64,000 nucleotides of DNA, taken from NCBI RefSeq assembly GCF_001590795.1, contig NZ_JXDL01000001.1, positions 1,788,606 to 1,852,605 on the forward strand, read 5' to 3'. The position numbers and the translations under genes were made by a program. This DNA comes from Bradyrhizobium sp. AT1 (GTDB lineage Bacteria > Pseudomonadota > Alphaproteobacteria > Rhizobiales > Xanthobacteraceae). Below, piece by piece: positions 34,884-44,715 of this stretch. Under the pieces are notes generated by a model. It did not search any database, was not told the origin of the DNA, and was given only the letters and a program-made list of their open reading frames with translations. Position 1 is the stretch's first letter. Each line of letters begins with the position of its first letter.

Positions 34884-36068
34884 CTACTCCTCCGGCGCCG
34901 ACCCCAGCGACACCGACTCCCACACCGCAACGACGATCATGATCATTGTCGTCGCGACCGACAGCCAGAGTGGCGAGAGATCGGCGGCGAACCACCACAG
35001 CACGAGCAGCAGGATGATGCCGATGCCGTGCGAAAGCTGGAGGAAGCCGCGGATCGCGTGCTTGAACAGGATGGTGCCGATCAGGAACACCAAAGGCCCG
35101 CCAATCGTGCTCACGATGGTCCTGAAGTCGGAATGGCCGGTCGGATGCTTCAGCACCAGCTCATCCGACACCGCGGTCAGGATGATGCCGGCAATGATCG
35201 GCATGTGCAGATAGGTATAGGCGAGCCGCGCCAGCCGGCCGGATTCGGCGGACTTCGAGATCCGCTCGGCGCCAGCCTCGGCTCCCTTGTGGAAATAGAT
35301 CCACCACATGGCGATGGCGCCAACCAGCGCGGAGACGAAGGCAAGGATGTTGGCCGAGGTCCATTCCAGCTCGGCAAAGGTCGCGCCATTGACGACGACG
35401 GCCTCGCCCAGCGCGATGATCACAAAGAGCGAGCAGCGCTCGGCCATGTGGCCGCCTTCGACAGCCCAGGCCTCGACCGAGGAGAAACCGAGCTTCGGGA
35501 CCCAGAACCGCGCCGCCGGCGAGATGTACTCCCAGGCGACGGCCGCAATCCATAGCCATAGCCGCGTCTCGCCCTCGGACAGGCCGCCTGCGATCCACAA
35601 CACCGCGGAAATCGCGAGCCAAGTCAGAATGCGGATCGCGTTGTGCCGCACCGCCGTCCGGTGCCGCGGGGTTGCGAACAGCCAGAACGAGGTTCGCCCG
35701 AGCTGCATCGCCGCATAGGCGATTGCAAACCACAGGCCCCGGCCTTCGAAGGCGGTCGGGATCGTCGTCGACAGCACGAGGCCGCCCAGCATCATCAGGA
35801 AGAGCATGACGCGAACAGGCGTCAGCTCGGGATTGAGCCAGTTGGTGACCCAGGCGGTGTAGACCCACACCCACCACACCGCGAGAAACAGCACCGTGAC
35901 GTGCACCGCGCCGAGCGCCGTGAAATGGTGCAGCAGCGTGTGCGAGACCTGCGTGACCGCGAAGACGAATACAAGGTCGAAGAACAGCTCGACATTGGTG
36001 ACGCGGCTGTGCTGGTTCGGCACGATGACACGAAACATCGCGCCGCGAGGATTGTCCGCAGCCATCAT
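34884..36068 (-). CDS. low temperature requirement protein A (LtrA) family
   Basis: A 394-residue integral membrane protein with about ten hydrophobic helices. The family signature V-E-L-F-F-D-L-V-F-V-F-A-V-T-Q is near residue 26, and A-E-R-C-S-L-F-V-I-I-A-L-G-E is in the centre. LtrA proteins are widespread and their role is unclear. Start 36068 or the next codon (also ATG) are both possible. It is convergent with egtD, and its C-terminal charged tail lies 11 bases from the egtD stop. Confidence 0.93.
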   Translation of the reverse strand: MMAADNPRGAMFRVIVPNQHSRVTNVELFFDLVFVFAVTQVSHTLLHHFTALGAVHVTVLFLAVWWVWVYTAWVTNWLNPELTPVRVMLFLMMLGGLVLSTTIPTAFEGRGLWFAIAYAAMQLGRTSFWLFATPRHRTAVRHNAIRILTWLAISAVLWIAGGLSEGETRLWLWIAAVAWEYISPAARFWVPKLGFSSVEAWAVEGGHMAERCSLFVIIALGEAVVVNGATFAELEWTSANILAFVSALVGAIAMWWIYFHKGAEAGAERISKSAESGRLARLAYTYLHMPIIAGIILTAVSDELVLKHPTGHSDFRTIVSTIGGPLVFLIGTILFKHAIRGFLQLSHGIGIILLLVLWWFAADLSPLWLSVATTMIMIVVAVWESVSLGSAPEE

Positions 36069-36108
36069 CCTTCCCCCGTCACGCGATCAGATCAGGTGGC
36101 CGGTCAGA

Positions 36109-36345
36109 TCAAGCGCCCGGTACGCCGGTTTGCAGCGCCAGGGCGTGCAAGACGCCGCCCATCTGGCCGCGCAGGGACTGATAGACGATCTGGTGCTGCT
36201 GGACGCGGGACTTGCCGCGGAAGGATTCGGAGATCACGGTCGCGGCATAGTGGTCGCCGTCACCGGCGAGGTCACGGATGGTCACCTCGGCATCGGGGAT
36301 CGCCGCCTTGATCATCGCCTCGATATCGTGGGCGTCCATGGGCAT
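36109..36345 (-). CDS. BolA family protein
   Basis: The 78-residue protein has the BolA fold with D-H-Y-A-A-T-V-I-S-E-S-F, R-V-Q-Q-H-Q-I-V-Y-Q-S-L, and a C-terminal helix H-A-L-A-L-Q-T. The conserved His in Q-Q-H and the His in D-H-Y match cluster-binding positions with Grx4 partners. It lies upstream of LtrA on the same strand. In relatives it is usually followed directly by grxD, which here is 3.8 kb away. Confidence 0.93.
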   Translation of the reverse strand: MPMDAHDIEAMIKAAIPDAEVTIRDLAGDGDHYAATVISESFRGKSRVQQHQIVYQSLRGQMGGVLHALALQTGVPGA

Positions 36346-36522
36346 TCGGGTCTCGCTCCTTCTGGTCTCGAATCGGTGCCGGAGGTCCCCTCGCCGGCAG
36401 GCTCAAACTTAGCGTGAACGGCCTTCTGCGTCACGCTTTCCGGCATTATATCCGTGATCCTATCGGGATAAAGGCACGGCAAAGTGCCGCGCATGGCAGA
36501 TCGATCGAAAAGGCGTGAAATC

Positions 36523-36882
36523 ATGAAGCTTCCAGGGCCCGACCACCCCATCACCATCACCCCAAATCCCCGGCGCGTCCGCGTGACCGCGGGCGACATC
36601 GTGATTGCCGAGACCAGCAAGGCGCTGACCCTGAAGGAGGCCAAATACCCGGCGGTGCAATATGTGCCGCGGGAGGACACCAACATGGCCCTGCTGGAGC
36701 GCACCGAGCGCACCACCCACTGCCCGTATAAGGGCGACGCCAGCTATTTCAGTGTCAAGGCCGAGGGCAAGACCCTGGACAACGCGATCTGGACCTATGA
36801 GACGCCTTTCCCCGCGATGGCCGAGATTTCCGGTCATCTCGCCTTCTACCCGGACAAGGTGAAGATCGAAGAAGTGGGATAG
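36523..36882 (+). CDS. DUF427 domain-containing protein
   Basis: The 119-residue protein has G-P-D-H-P-I-T-I-T-P-N-P-R-R-V-R-V near its start, then A-E-T-S-K-A-L-T-L-K-E-A-K-Y-P and C-P-Y-K-G-D-A-S-Y-F. A strand-rich end, A-I-W-T-Y-E-T-P-F-P, leads to H-L-A-F-Y-P-D-K-V. This is the standard DUF427 pattern. The ATG at 36523 precedes the conserved start. The gene is divergent from bolA with about 180 bases between them. Confidence 0.9.
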   Translation: MKLPGPDHPITITPNPRRVRVTAGDIVIAETSKALTLKEAKYPAVQYVPREDTNMALLERTERTTHCPYKGDASYFSVKAEGKTLDNAIWTYETPFPAMAEISGHLAFYPDKVKIEEVG

Positions 36883-36945
36883 GCTCACCAGCAAATCTGA
36901 CGCCGCGGCGATCCAGGATCGCCCAATCCAGTCCACAGGCACGAG

Positions 36946-38049
36946 ATGCCGCGCAAGGCCGCAAGACGGATCGGAATCTCGTTGCTGGGATTGGTCGGCG
37001 TCCTCGTTGTCGTGGCCGCTGCCGCACTGGGTTTTCGTGCCTATCGCCAGAGCCTTGCTGCCCAAACTCTGGCGATCCGTTCTCCTGCGGGTGTGCAGGA
37101 GGGAGAGTTCATCGAGATCGGCGGCATCAAGCAGTGGATTCAGATCCGCGGTGAAGATCGGAATAATCCGGTTCTCCTGTTCGTCCACGGCGGCCCCGGC
37201 GGGACGACTTTGCCGATCTCGTCGGGATGGCGCCCCTGGGAAAAGCATTTCGTTGTCGTGCAGTGGGACCAGCGCGGCACCGGCCGCACTTATGGCGCTG
37301 CTGGAGACGCACTCGCCCCCACAATGACACTCGCGCGTATGACGCAGGACGGCATCGAGCTGGCCGAGTATCTGCGCACGCATTTGCACAAGAAAAAGAT
37401 CGTTCTGGTCGGACATTCCTGGGGGTCGTTCCTGGGAATTCACATGGTCAAACAACGTCCAGACCTGTTCTCGGCCTACGTCGGCACTGGCCAGGTGGTC
37501 GGCAGGGCGACCTTCGAGAAGGCATTCGCGCTCACGATCGCGCGCCTGCATCGGCTTGCGACATCCGCTGGCAACAACGAGGCATTGGCAGAACTGGAGC
37601 CGATGGCTTTGCAGCCGGCCCTTACCCCCGAAAATCGCCTGATTGCGGACAGATGGAGCAAGACGTTGGGTCTGCCGCCCGCCGACGGCTTTCAGCTCGC
37701 CGGCCCCATCCAGCCGCTCTTCATGCCGGATGTCTCGCTCCTGGATCTCTACAATTGGCGCAAGGGCGCCGCCTTTTCCGCACAGTATCTGACTGGACGG
37801 AACGGGCCGATGTTCCAGAGCGACATGGCCTCAATCGGATTCGAATTTTCCGTCCCGATGTTCTTCATCGAGGGCGATGCGGATGGGGTGACGCCGAGCG
37901 AGCCCGCCGCCCAGTACTTCAAAGAGATCACCGCCCCGCACAAGGAATTTGTTCAGGTGCCCGGCGGCGATCATTTTATTCCGTTCGATCGTCCCGATGA
38001 GTTCTTGGCGGAGCTGATGGCCCGCGTCATGCCCTTCGCGCGCGATTGA
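36946..38049 (+). CDS. membrane-anchored alpha/beta hydrolase, proline iminopeptidase-like
   Basis: A 367-residue protein with an N-terminal membrane anchor (about 9-30). The alpha/beta hydrolase domain has oxyanion motif H-G-G-P-G-G, W-D-Q-R-G-T-G, nucleophile S158 in G-H-S-W-G, acid residue in E-G-D-A-D-G, and the base His in G-G-D-H-F. The HGGPG and WDQRGxG motifs are typical of S33 proline iminopeptidases. The anchor suggests the catalytic part faces the periplasm. The substrate may be a peptide or an unrelated ester. Confidence 0.88.
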   Translation: MPRKAARRIGISLLGLVGVLVVVAAAALGFRAYRQSLAAQTLAIRSPAGVQEGEFIEIGGIKQWIQIRGEDRNNPVLLFVHGGPGGTTLPISSGWRPWEKHFVVVQWDQRGTGRTYGAAGDALAPTMTLARMTQDGIELAEYLRTHLHKKKIVLVGHSWGSFLGIHMVKQRPDLFSAYVGTGQVVGRATFEKAFALTIARLHRLATSAGNNEALAELEPMALQPALTPENRLIADRWSKTLGLPPADGFQLAGPIQPLFMPDVSLLDLYNWRKGAAFSAQYLTGRNGPMFQSDMASIGFEFSVPMFFIEGDADGVTPSEPAAQYFKEITAPHKEFVQVPGGDHFIPFDRPDEFLAELMARVMPFARD

Positions 38050-38079
38050 TGGCGGCTGGCGCCGAGCGGCCGGCAGGGC

Positions 38080-38253
38080 CTACGCCTTGAAGATCGTGAG
38101 GCCCAATATCAGCAGCACCAGGAAGATCACCACGAACACGTAGAACAGGAAGCGGGCGATATCGGCGGAGGCGGCCGAAATGCCGGTGAAGCCGAGCACG
38201 CCGGCCACGATCGAGATCAGCAGGAAAATTAGCGCCCATTTCAAGATCGTCAT
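38080..38253 (-). CDS. DUF1328 / UPF0391 small membrane protein
   Basis: A 57-residue protein: [20 protein letters not shown], then [17 protein letters not shown], and a second helix ending L-G-L-T-I-F-K-A. This two-helix pattern with FxGI and A-x-I-A-x-x-LF is the UPF0391 signature. GGAG lies six bases before the ATG. It is convergent with the hydrolase gene. Confidence 0.93.
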   Translation of the reverse strand: MTILKWALIFLLISIVAGVLGFTGISAASADIARFLFYVFVVIFLVLLILGLTIFKA

Positions 38254-38433
38254 CGCCAGCTCCGCAACCGTTCGGCTTGCCCACGGCCCTCACACGCCCC
38301 TTTTCGCGGATGCTAACTTCGCTCCGTGGAACTGGTTCCTAGTCGTGCTCGGCCGGAAAACCTGCCCAGACGGCGCTTGCTGAATCCCGTTCCCAGCGGC
38401 ACAGTCCCGGCGGGATAGGAACGCGGGGCGACC

Positions 38434-39621
38434 ATGACCACGATGTCACATTCAGCGACGATGGGCGCGCAGGCGCACGCCGCGCCGAAGAGCAAGGCGC
38501 GCAATCTCTCGCTCGATCGTGCCCGTACCTTCCTGACGCTGGTGGTACTGCTGCATCACGCGGTGATCCCCTATACGCATTTCGGTCACACCGATCCGGC
38601 CTCCTTTGCCGGCTTCGACATGATCGTGCTCGCCACCGACAGCTTCTTCATGGCGATGTTCTTCTTCCTGTCGGGCCTGTTCACCTGGCCCGGCATCGCG
38701 CGCAAGGCGCCACAGGTCTTTGTGCGCGACCGCCTGCTGCGGCTCGGGCTGCCGTTCGCGATCGCGGCCTTCACCGTCATCCCGCTCGCCTACTATGCGA
38801 TCGCGCTGCGGGCCGAGCCCGAGCTGACCTTCGGCGCGTTCTGGTGGAAGACGGTCACGGCGGGTCCGTGGCCGAGCGGCCCGATCTGGTTCGTCTGGGT
38901 GCTGCTCGCCTTCGATCTCACCGCGAGCCTGCTCTACCGGGTCTCGGCGCATCTGGTCGATCCCGGCAACCGCGTCTCGCTGCGCGGCTTCGAGCAGCCG
39001 GCCGTGTTCTGGCTGATGCTCGCAGGCATCAGCGTGTTGGTCTACGTGCCCGCGCTGATCTATTTCGGCGCCAACAAATGGTTCGAGTTCGGGCCGTTCT
39101 CGGTGCAGGCGAGCCGCATCCTGCTCTACTTCAGCTATTTCTTCATCGGCGCCAGCGTCGGCTCGGCGAACTTCGATCGCGGCATCCTCAGCGCCGACGG
39201 CCAGTTACCGAAGCAGCGATGGCTATGGGTGTTCATCACGCTAGTGCCGTACTGCCTGATGTGGGGCATGATCTACATCAAGCGCGAGATCCTCGGGAAT
39301 CCCGATCCGCTGCCGCACTGGTACCACGTGTTCTACGGCACCTTCCTGGTGCTGTTCTCGGCCTCGATCCTGCTCGCGATCCTCGCCTTCTTCCTGCATT
39401 CGAAAGCACCGGGGCCCACCCTGCTCGACCGCATGCAGGCGGACGCCTACGGCATCTTCCTGGTGCACTACCCGATCGCGCTGTGGATCCAGTACGCGCT
39501 GTTCGACTACGAGCTGCCCGCGATCGTGAAAGCGGCGGTCGGATTCGTGCTCACGGTGATCCTGAGCTGGGGCCTGACGGCGGCGTTGCGAAAGATCCCG
39601 GGGGCGTCGTCGGTGTTGTGA
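38434..39621 (+). CDS. acyltransferase family 3 membrane protein
   Basis: A 395-residue integral membrane protein with about ten helices. It has L-D-R-A-R-T-F-L-T-L-V-V-L-L-H-H-A near the start (the catalytic His region of acyltransferase-3), R-D-R-L-L-R-L-G-L-P-F, and Y-G-I-F-L-V-H-Y-P near the end. Members O-acylate sugars, lipids or peptides at the inner membrane. The initial 27 residues are polar and extend beyond the usual start. A palindromic repeat follows. Confidence 0.9.
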   Translation: MTTMSHSATMGAQAHAAPKSKARNLSLDRARTFLTLVVLLHHAVIPYTHFGHTDPASFAGFDMIVLATDSFFMAMFFFLSGLFTWPGIARKAPQVFVRDRLLRLGLPFAIAAFTVIPLAYYAIALRAEPELTFGAFWWKTVTAGPWPSGPIWFVWVLLAFDLTASLLYRVSAHLVDPGNRVSLRGFEQPAVFWLMLAGISVLVYVPALIYFGANKWFEFGPFSVQASRILLYFSYFFIGASVGSANFDRGILSADGQLPKQRWLWVFITLVPYCLMWGMIYIKREILGNPDPLPHWYHVFYGTFLVLFSASILLAILAFFLHSKAPGPTLLDRMQADAYGIFLVHYPIALWIQYALFDYELPAIVKAAVGFVLTVILSWGLTAALRKIPGASSVL

Positions 39622-39670
39622 GAGCGCGCGGTCTCTCGGCTCGTCAAGGAGCCCTTGCGACGACGGAATC

Positions 39671-39757
39671 GTAGCCCGGATGGAGCGCAGCGCAATCCGA
39701 GAGTGTTGCCACACGCGATAGCGGTCCCGGATTACGCTTTCGCTCCATCCGGGCTAC
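39671..39757. repeat. palindromic repeat, GTAGCCCGGATGGAGCG family
   Basis: Imperfect inverted repeat of about 30-base arms; the right arm has a one-base insertion (CGCTTTCGCTCC). It lies between the convergent ends of the acyltransferase and purL genes. Confidence 0.85.
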
Positions 39758-39780
39758 GGCTCTGAGTTTGTGGAAGCGCC

Positions 39781-41991
39781 TTACGCCGCCTTGCCGCCCA
39801 TATAGTCCGGCAGCCAGCGCTCGTGCGAGATCCGCAAGCTGTCGATCGTGACAGGCGCTTCGCCGGCAATCGCAATCGCGTCGCCGCCGGTGGTGCCGAT
39901 CCGCACGCAGGGCACCTCGCAACCGCGCATCTTGGCGAGCACGCGGCCGGCTTCGGTTTCCGGCACGGTGACGAGATAGCGCGCCTGGTCCTCGCCGAAC
40001 CAATAGGCCTGCGCAACCAGCGAGGTCGGCGCGGCCAGCAGCTTGGCGCCGATGCCGCCCGCCATGGCCATCTCGGCAAGCGCGATCAAGAGACCGCCGT
40101 CGGAGAGGTCGTGCACGGCTGTCGCGGTGCCCGCGTGGATCATGCCGCGCACGCAATCGCCATTGCGCTTCTCAGCAGCGAGATCGACCGGCGGCGGCGC
40201 GCCCTCCTCGCGACCGCAGATGTCGCGCAGGTAGACCGACTGGCCGAGCCAGCCATGGGTCTCACCGACCAGGAGGATCGCCTCGCCCTCGGCCTTGAAG
40301 GCGAGCGAAGCGGATTTGGTGAAATCGTCGAGCAGGCCGACGCCGCCGATCGAGGGGGTCGGCAGGATCGCCCGGCCATTGGTCTCGTTGTAGAGCGAGA
40401 CGTTGCCGGAGACGACTGGGAAGTCGAGCGTGCGGCAGGCTTCCGAGATACCCTTCAGGCAGCCGACGAATTGACCCATGATTTCGGGCCGCTCAGGGTT
40501 GCCGAAATTGAGATTGTCGGTGATCGCGAGCGGCTTGCCGCCGACCGCGGTGATGTTGCGCCAGGCTTCGGCCACCGCCTGCTTGCCGCCCTCGAACGGA
40601 TCGGCCTCGCAATAGCGCGGCGTCACGTCGACGGTCAGCGCCAGCCCCTTCGGCCCGTCCTCGACGCGCACGACGGCAGCATCGCCGCCGGGGCGCTGCA
40701 TGGTGTTGCCGAGAATGACGTGGTCGTACTGCTCCCAGACCCAGCGCTTGCTGCACATGTCGGGCGTGCCGATCAGCTTCTCCAACGCAGCGCCGAGCGC
40801 CATCGGAGCCGGCACGTCGCGGGCGTGCACGACTGGCAGTGCCGCGGAGGGCACGTGCGGGCGGTCATAGAGCGGCGCCTCGTCGCCGAGCTCCTTGATC
40901 GGCAAGTCGGCCATGACGTCGCCGCCATGCTTGACCACGAAGCGCTTGCTCGGCGTGGTGTAGCCGACCACGGCGAAGTCGAGGCCCCACTTCCCAAAGA
41001 TCGCCTCGGCTTCCTTTTCCTTCTCGGGCTTGAGCACCATAAGCATGCGCTCCTGGCTCTCCGAGAGCATCATCTCGTAGGCGCTCATGCCGGTCTCGCG
41101 CGTCGGCACCGCGTCGAGATCGAGGTCGACGCCGAGATCACCCTTGGCGCCCATCTCCACCGCCGAGCAGGTCAGGCCGGCCGCGCCCATGTCCTGGATC
41201 GCGATGACGCAGCCCTTCTCCATGATCTCGAGGCAGGCTTCCAGCAGCAGCTTCTCGGCGAAGGGATCGCCGACCTGCACCGTGGGGCGCTTCTCTTCGG
41301 ACTTGTCGTCGAACTCGGCCGAGGCCATCGAGGCGCCGTGGATGCCGTCGCGGCCGGTCTTGGAGCCCAAATAGACGATCGGCATGTTCACGCCGGAGGC
41401 CGCCGCATAGAAGATCTTGTCGGCATCGGCGAGGCCGACCGCCATCGCGTTGACCAGGATGTTGCCGTCATAGCGGGTGTGGAAGCGCACCTGGCCGCCG
41501 ACCGTCGGCACGCCGAAGGAATTGCCGTAGCCGCCGACGCCGGCCACGACGCCGGAGACGAGGTGCCGGGTCTTGGCGTGCTCGGGCGCGCCGAAGCTCA
41601 GCGCATTGAGACAGGCGATCGGGCGCGCACCCATGGTGAAGACGTCGCGCAAGATGCCGCCGACGCCGGTGGTCGCCCCCTGATACGGCTCGATATAGCT
41701 CGGGTGATTGTGGCTCTCCATCTTGAAGACCACGGCCTGGCCGTCGCCGATGTCGATCACACCGGCATTCTCGCCCGGACCCTGGATCACCCAGGGTGCC
41801 TTGGTCGGCAGGCCCTTCAGATGGATGCGGGAGGATTTGTACGAGCAGTGCTCGTTCCACATCGCCGAGAAGATGCCGAGCTCGGTGAAGGTCGGCTCCC
41901 GCCCGATCAGCTTCAGGATGCGCTCATATTCGTCGGGCTTGAGCCCATGGGCGGCAACCAGTTCGGGGGTGATCTTGGGTTCGTTCTTCAT
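39781..41991 (-). CDS. purL: phosphoribosylformylglycinamidine synthase subunit PurL
   Basis: The 736-residue small-form PurL is the synthetase subunit of the PurLQS complex. It converts FGAR to FGAM with ATP and ammonia delivered by PurQ. Visible features are [10 protein letters not shown] near residue 48, [27 protein letters not shown], and V-H-D-L-S-D-G-G-L near the end. A start 15 codons upstream (42036) also has a ribosome-binding site. Its partners are 3.7-8.9 kb away on the same strand, separated by unrelated genes. Confidence 0.97.
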   Translation of the reverse strand: MKNEPKITPELVAAHGLKPDEYERILKLIGREPTFTELGIFSAMWNEHCSYKSSRIHLKGLPTKAPWVIQGPGENAGVIDIGDGQAVVFKMESHNHPSYIEPYQGATTGVGGILRDVFTMGARPIACLNALSFGAPEHAKTRHLVSGVVAGVGGYGNSFGVPTVGGQVRFHTRYDGNILVNAMAVGLADADKIFYAAASGVNMPIVYLGSKTGRDGIHGASMASAEFDDKSEEKRPTVQVGDPFAEKLLLEACLEIMEKGCVIAIQDMGAAGLTCSAVEMGAKGDLGVDLDLDAVPTRETGMSAYEMMLSESQERMLMVLKPEKEKEAEAIFGKWGLDFAVVGYTTPSKRFVVKHGGDVMADLPIKELGDEAPLYDRPHVPSAALPVVHARDVPAPMALGAALEKLIGTPDMCSKRWVWEQYDHVILGNTMQRPGGDAAVVRVEDGPKGLALTVDVTPRYCEADPFEGGKQAVAEAWRNITAVGGKPLAITDNLNFGNPERPEIMGQFVGCLKGISEACRTLDFPVVSGNVSLYNETNGRAILPTPSIGGVGLLDDFTKSASLAFKAEGEAILLVGETHGWLGQSVYLRDICGREEGAPPPVDLAAEKRNGDCVRGMIHAGTATAVHDLSDGGLLIALAEMAMAGGIGAKLLAAPTSLVAQAYWFGEDQARYLVTVPETEAGRVLAKMRGCEVPCVRIGTTGGDAIAIAGEAPVTIDSLRISHERWLPDYMGGKAA

Positions 41992-42177
41992 GGCTTCAGG
42001 GGCTTTCGGCGGCGGTTTGGCCGTTCTTAGGAACATCCGGGCCTCGCGAAAAGCCCTTTATGGCGCATTTTCCCGCTGTCCCACATTTTGCGGCAGGCCG
42101 CCTGCGGGAACAGGAATTGCACGGCGCGGACAGATCGGATTTAAGGTCGGAAGACCCGCAATTGAAGGCCCATCTCC

Positions 42178-42657
42178 TTGCACGAATTGACCAAAGCGCC
42201 CCCGCCCCGCCGTCCCGACCTCCACGTCGCCACGGAAGGCGAATTCGTGGGCTGGCGGACCTGGATTCGCGACAGTTTTGAGGCCCATGTCGGCCCCTTC
42301 TGGCACCGGATCGAGCCCGATGGCGGTGTCCGCAGCGCCTTCCGGGTCGAGAAAAAGCACCTCAACGGCTCCGGCAACGTCCATGGCGGCTGCTACATGG
42401 CCTTCGCCGACTACTCCCTGTTCGCGATCGCCACCCATGTCCTGGACAGCCGGGCGGTGACGACCAATTTCGCATGCGAATTCCTCGACGCGGCACGGGA
42501 AGGCGAGCTGATCGAATGCACCGGCGAGGTGACCCGCGCCGGCGGCTCGCTGATCTTCCTGCGCGGCAAGATGATGTCCGCGGACCGGGTGCTGCTGACC
42601 TTTTCCGGCACGATCAAGCGGATGAAGCGGAAGGCGCTCCCTCAGCCAAACGCATAG
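42178..42657 (+). CDS. PaaI-type hotdog thioesterase
   Basis: A 159-residue hotdog protein with H-L-N-G-S-G-N-V-H-G-G-C-Y-M-A-F-A-D (the active-site loop of PaaI-type acyl-CoA thioesterases) and T-N-F-A-C-E-F-L-D-A-A in the next strand. The start is a TTG at 42178, preceded by GAAGG. An in-frame stop lies just upstream, and the only other start codon there is a later TTG. It is divergent from purL. The acyl-CoA substrate is unknown. Confidence 0.9.
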   Translation: MHELTKAPPPRRPDLHVATEGEFVGWRTWIRDSFEAHVGPFWHRIEPDGGVRSAFRVEKKHLNGSGNVHGGCYMAFADYSLFAIATHVLDSRAVTTNFACEFLDAAREGELIECTGEVTRAGGSLIFLRGKMMSADRVLLTFSGTIKRMKRKALPQPNA

Positions 42658-42733
42658 CTCGGCGCCTTCCCTTTTCGCGCGCCCTCGCCCAGACTTCCCG
42701 GCAAGCGCTGTCGCGCCGGGGAGCAGGAACAAG

Positions 42734-43699
42734 GTGCCGCAGAGCACATCGGAGGCGGGTCGCGCGACGGCGGCGGCCGCATCATCGCCGTTGCCATCCA
42801 TCGCCACCGGTGCGCGCAACTGGCGCGACTATGCGCTGCTGCTCGCGCTCGCCTGCTGCTGGAGCTCGACCTACCCGCTGGCCAAGCTGGCTCTTCCCAC
42901 CATCCCGCCGATCACCTTCATCTCGGCGCGCTCGCTGATCGCGGCCGCCTTCCTGTTCGCGATCCTGTGGATGCGCGGCATCAGGGTGCCGACGGACGCA
43001 AAGGCCTGGAAGCTGTTCGCGACCCAGCAGCTGATCAACTCGACTTTCCCCTTCCTGATCATCACCTGGTCGCAGCAATATGTGCCGGCGTCGAACACGG
43101 TGGTGCTGGCCTCGACCACGCCGATCTTCGCCTTCCTGATCACCTCGCTGATCACGCGTCACGAGCCGGCCACGCTGCTCAAGCTCGCCGGTGCCATTCT
43201 CGGCCTTGCGGGCACGGTTCTCATCGTCGGCCTCGATGCGCTGCACGGCTTTGGCAGCGAGATCGTCGCGGAGATCGCGATCCTGCTCGCTACCATCTCC
43301 TTTGCCTGCGCGACCATCTTCGGCCTGCGCCTGTCCGAATACGATCCGATGGTGGTGGCGGCCGGCTCGCTGCTGTTCGGCGGCCTCATCCTGCTGCCGC
43401 CCTCGCTGATCATCGACCAGCCCTGGACGCTGCAGCCGACATCGACCGCGATCGTCGCCACCATCGTCATGGGCATCGTGTCGAGTGCGCTGGGCCTGAT
43501 GCTGTTCTACGTCTGCCTCGGCCGGCTCGGCACGCTGACCACGAATGCGCAAGGCTATTTGCGCATCCCGATCGGCGTCGGCCTCTCCGTGCTGCTGCTC
43601 GGCGAGAGCGTGCCGTCGAACCTCGCGCTCGGCCTGCTGCTGGTGATGGCGGGTGTTGCGGCGATGACGGTGCCGGCGGAGCGGCTGAAGCTGCGCTAA
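42734..43699 (+). CDS. EamA family DMT transporter
   Basis: A 321-residue inner-membrane protein with ten hydrophobic helices in two repeated EamA halves. The first half includes C-W-S-S-T-Y-P-L-A-K and S-A-R-S-L-I-A-A; the second half ends with L-G-E-S-V-P-S-N. Members export metabolites or amino acids. The start is GTG at 42734 with GGA nearby; the first 25 residues are polar. It is 76 bases downstream of the thioesterase gene and may share its transcript. Confidence 0.9.
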   Translation: MPQSTSEAGRATAAAASSPLPSIATGARNWRDYALLLALACCWSSTYPLAKLALPTIPPITFISARSLIAAAFLFAILWMRGIRVPTDAKAWKLFATQQLINSTFPFLIITWSQQYVPASNTVVLASTTPIFAFLITSLITRHEPATLLKLAGAILGLAGTVLIVGLDALHGFGSEIVAEIAILLATISFACATIFGLRLSEYDPMVVAAGSLLFGGLILLPPSLIIDQPWTLQPTSTAIVATIVMGIVSSALGLMLFYVCLGRLGTLTTNAQGYLRIPIGVGLSVLLLGESVPSNLALGLLLVMAGVAAMTVPAERLKLR

Positions 43700-43753
43700 C
43701 GAGCGCAGATGCGCTTTAATTGAATCGATGCTGGCCCGGCACTCGAATCACCT

Positions 43754-43769
43754 CTCCCGCTTGCGGGAG
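43754..43769. repeat. short hairpin of the CTCCCCGCTTGCGGGGAG type
   Basis: CTCCCGC-TT-GCGGGAG lies between the convergent EamA and TPR genes. It matches the end of the larger palindrome at 51738, so it may be a remnant of the same family. Confidence 0.6.
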
Positions 43770-43793
43770 GGGGCCGAATCCCGCTGCCGCCGC

Positions 43794-44531
43794 TCACGCC
43801 GAAATCTGCTTCTCCGCGATCGACAGCCATTCGGCTTGCGCCTTGCGCAGATATTTCGGCGCGCGCCGCATCTGGATCAGGAGCTCGTTGAAGACCATGC
43901 GCGCTTCGGCGCTGCGGCCGACCGTTTGCAGCAGCATGCCGTAGCGCACGCGGGCCTCGGCGCCGGGGAAGTAGCTGGCGAGCGCGTGATATTCCTCGAG
44001 CGCCTCGTCGAGCCGGCCGACCTCCGTAAGTGCGCGGGCATAGAGCAGATGCGCGTCGGCGGAATCAAAGTCCGGCCATTGTTTCTGGAGATCGTCCAGC
44101 GTCGTGAGCGCGTCGGTGGGGCGTTTGGCGGCAAACTCCGCCTGCGCCTTGCGCAGCGCATAGGCGGGATCGTGGCCCATAGGCAGTTTCAGAATGTGAT
44201 CGTAGTGCGCTTCCGCTTCGCCGAACCGGCCGATATTTGCGCACTCTTCGGCAAGCGCGGCCCGGTTGGCGATGGTATCGGCGCCAGCCAAATGGTCGGA
44301 CAGCTCACGATAGCGCTTCTCGGGATCGAGCCGGTTGGCGACGCGCTGACGGGCCTGACGCGCGCCGGGACTGGAAAACCATTCCGGCATAAGCTCTACC
44401 GCGATATAGGCGAGCGCGCCGATCAGCGGCACCATCAGGATGATGAAGGCCCAGGGCTGCAACCGCCCTGTTCGCGATGCATGATAGATCAGAGTGATAT
44501 CGAGCAGCAGAACGACCAAAGCAACGGGCAT
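43794..44531 (-). CDS. tetratricopeptide repeat membrane protein
   Basis: A 245-residue protein with two N-terminal helices (about 1-14 and 25-48), the start of which resembles a PLD-nuclease N-terminal-type membrane segment. About four TPR units follow (A-E-A-H-Y-D-H-I-L, D-A-L-T-T-L-D-D-L, D-E-A-L-E-E-Y-H-A-L and A-E-A-R-M-V-F). It is an inner-membrane scaffold, probably with the repeats in the cytoplasm. The partner is unknown. Confidence 0.85.
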   Translation of the reverse strand: MPVALVVLLLDITLIYHASRTGRLQPWAFIILMVPLIGALAYIAVELMPEWFSSPGARQARQRVANRLDPEKRYRELSDHLAGADTIANRAALAEECANIGRFGEAEAHYDHILKLPMGHDPAYALRKAQAEFAAKRPTDALTTLDDLQKQWPDFDSADAHLLYARALTEVGRLDEALEEYHALASYFPGAEARVRYGMLLQTVGRSAEARMVFNELLIQMRRAPKYLRKAQAEWLSIAEKQISA

Positions 44532-44715
44532 GTGACATCCGGGAGAACAACGACAGCACAGGCTTCCTGATATCGCAACCGAAGCGATGAAACAACTTTG
44601 AGTTGCCCGCCTCCGGATGGAATCGGCGACCCGGGACGCTCATCTTTGATGGCGACGAGGATTCAGTCGCTTCAAATTGGATGGAGGTTCATGAAGCCGC
44701 AGCCAAATGCTGCGG

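Noticed and set aside
39823..42030. 735-residue open frame opposite purL
   Set aside because: It is a mirror of purL, caused by high GC and codon bias. The product is rich in Arg, His, Asp and Ala with no domain, while purL is unmistakable.
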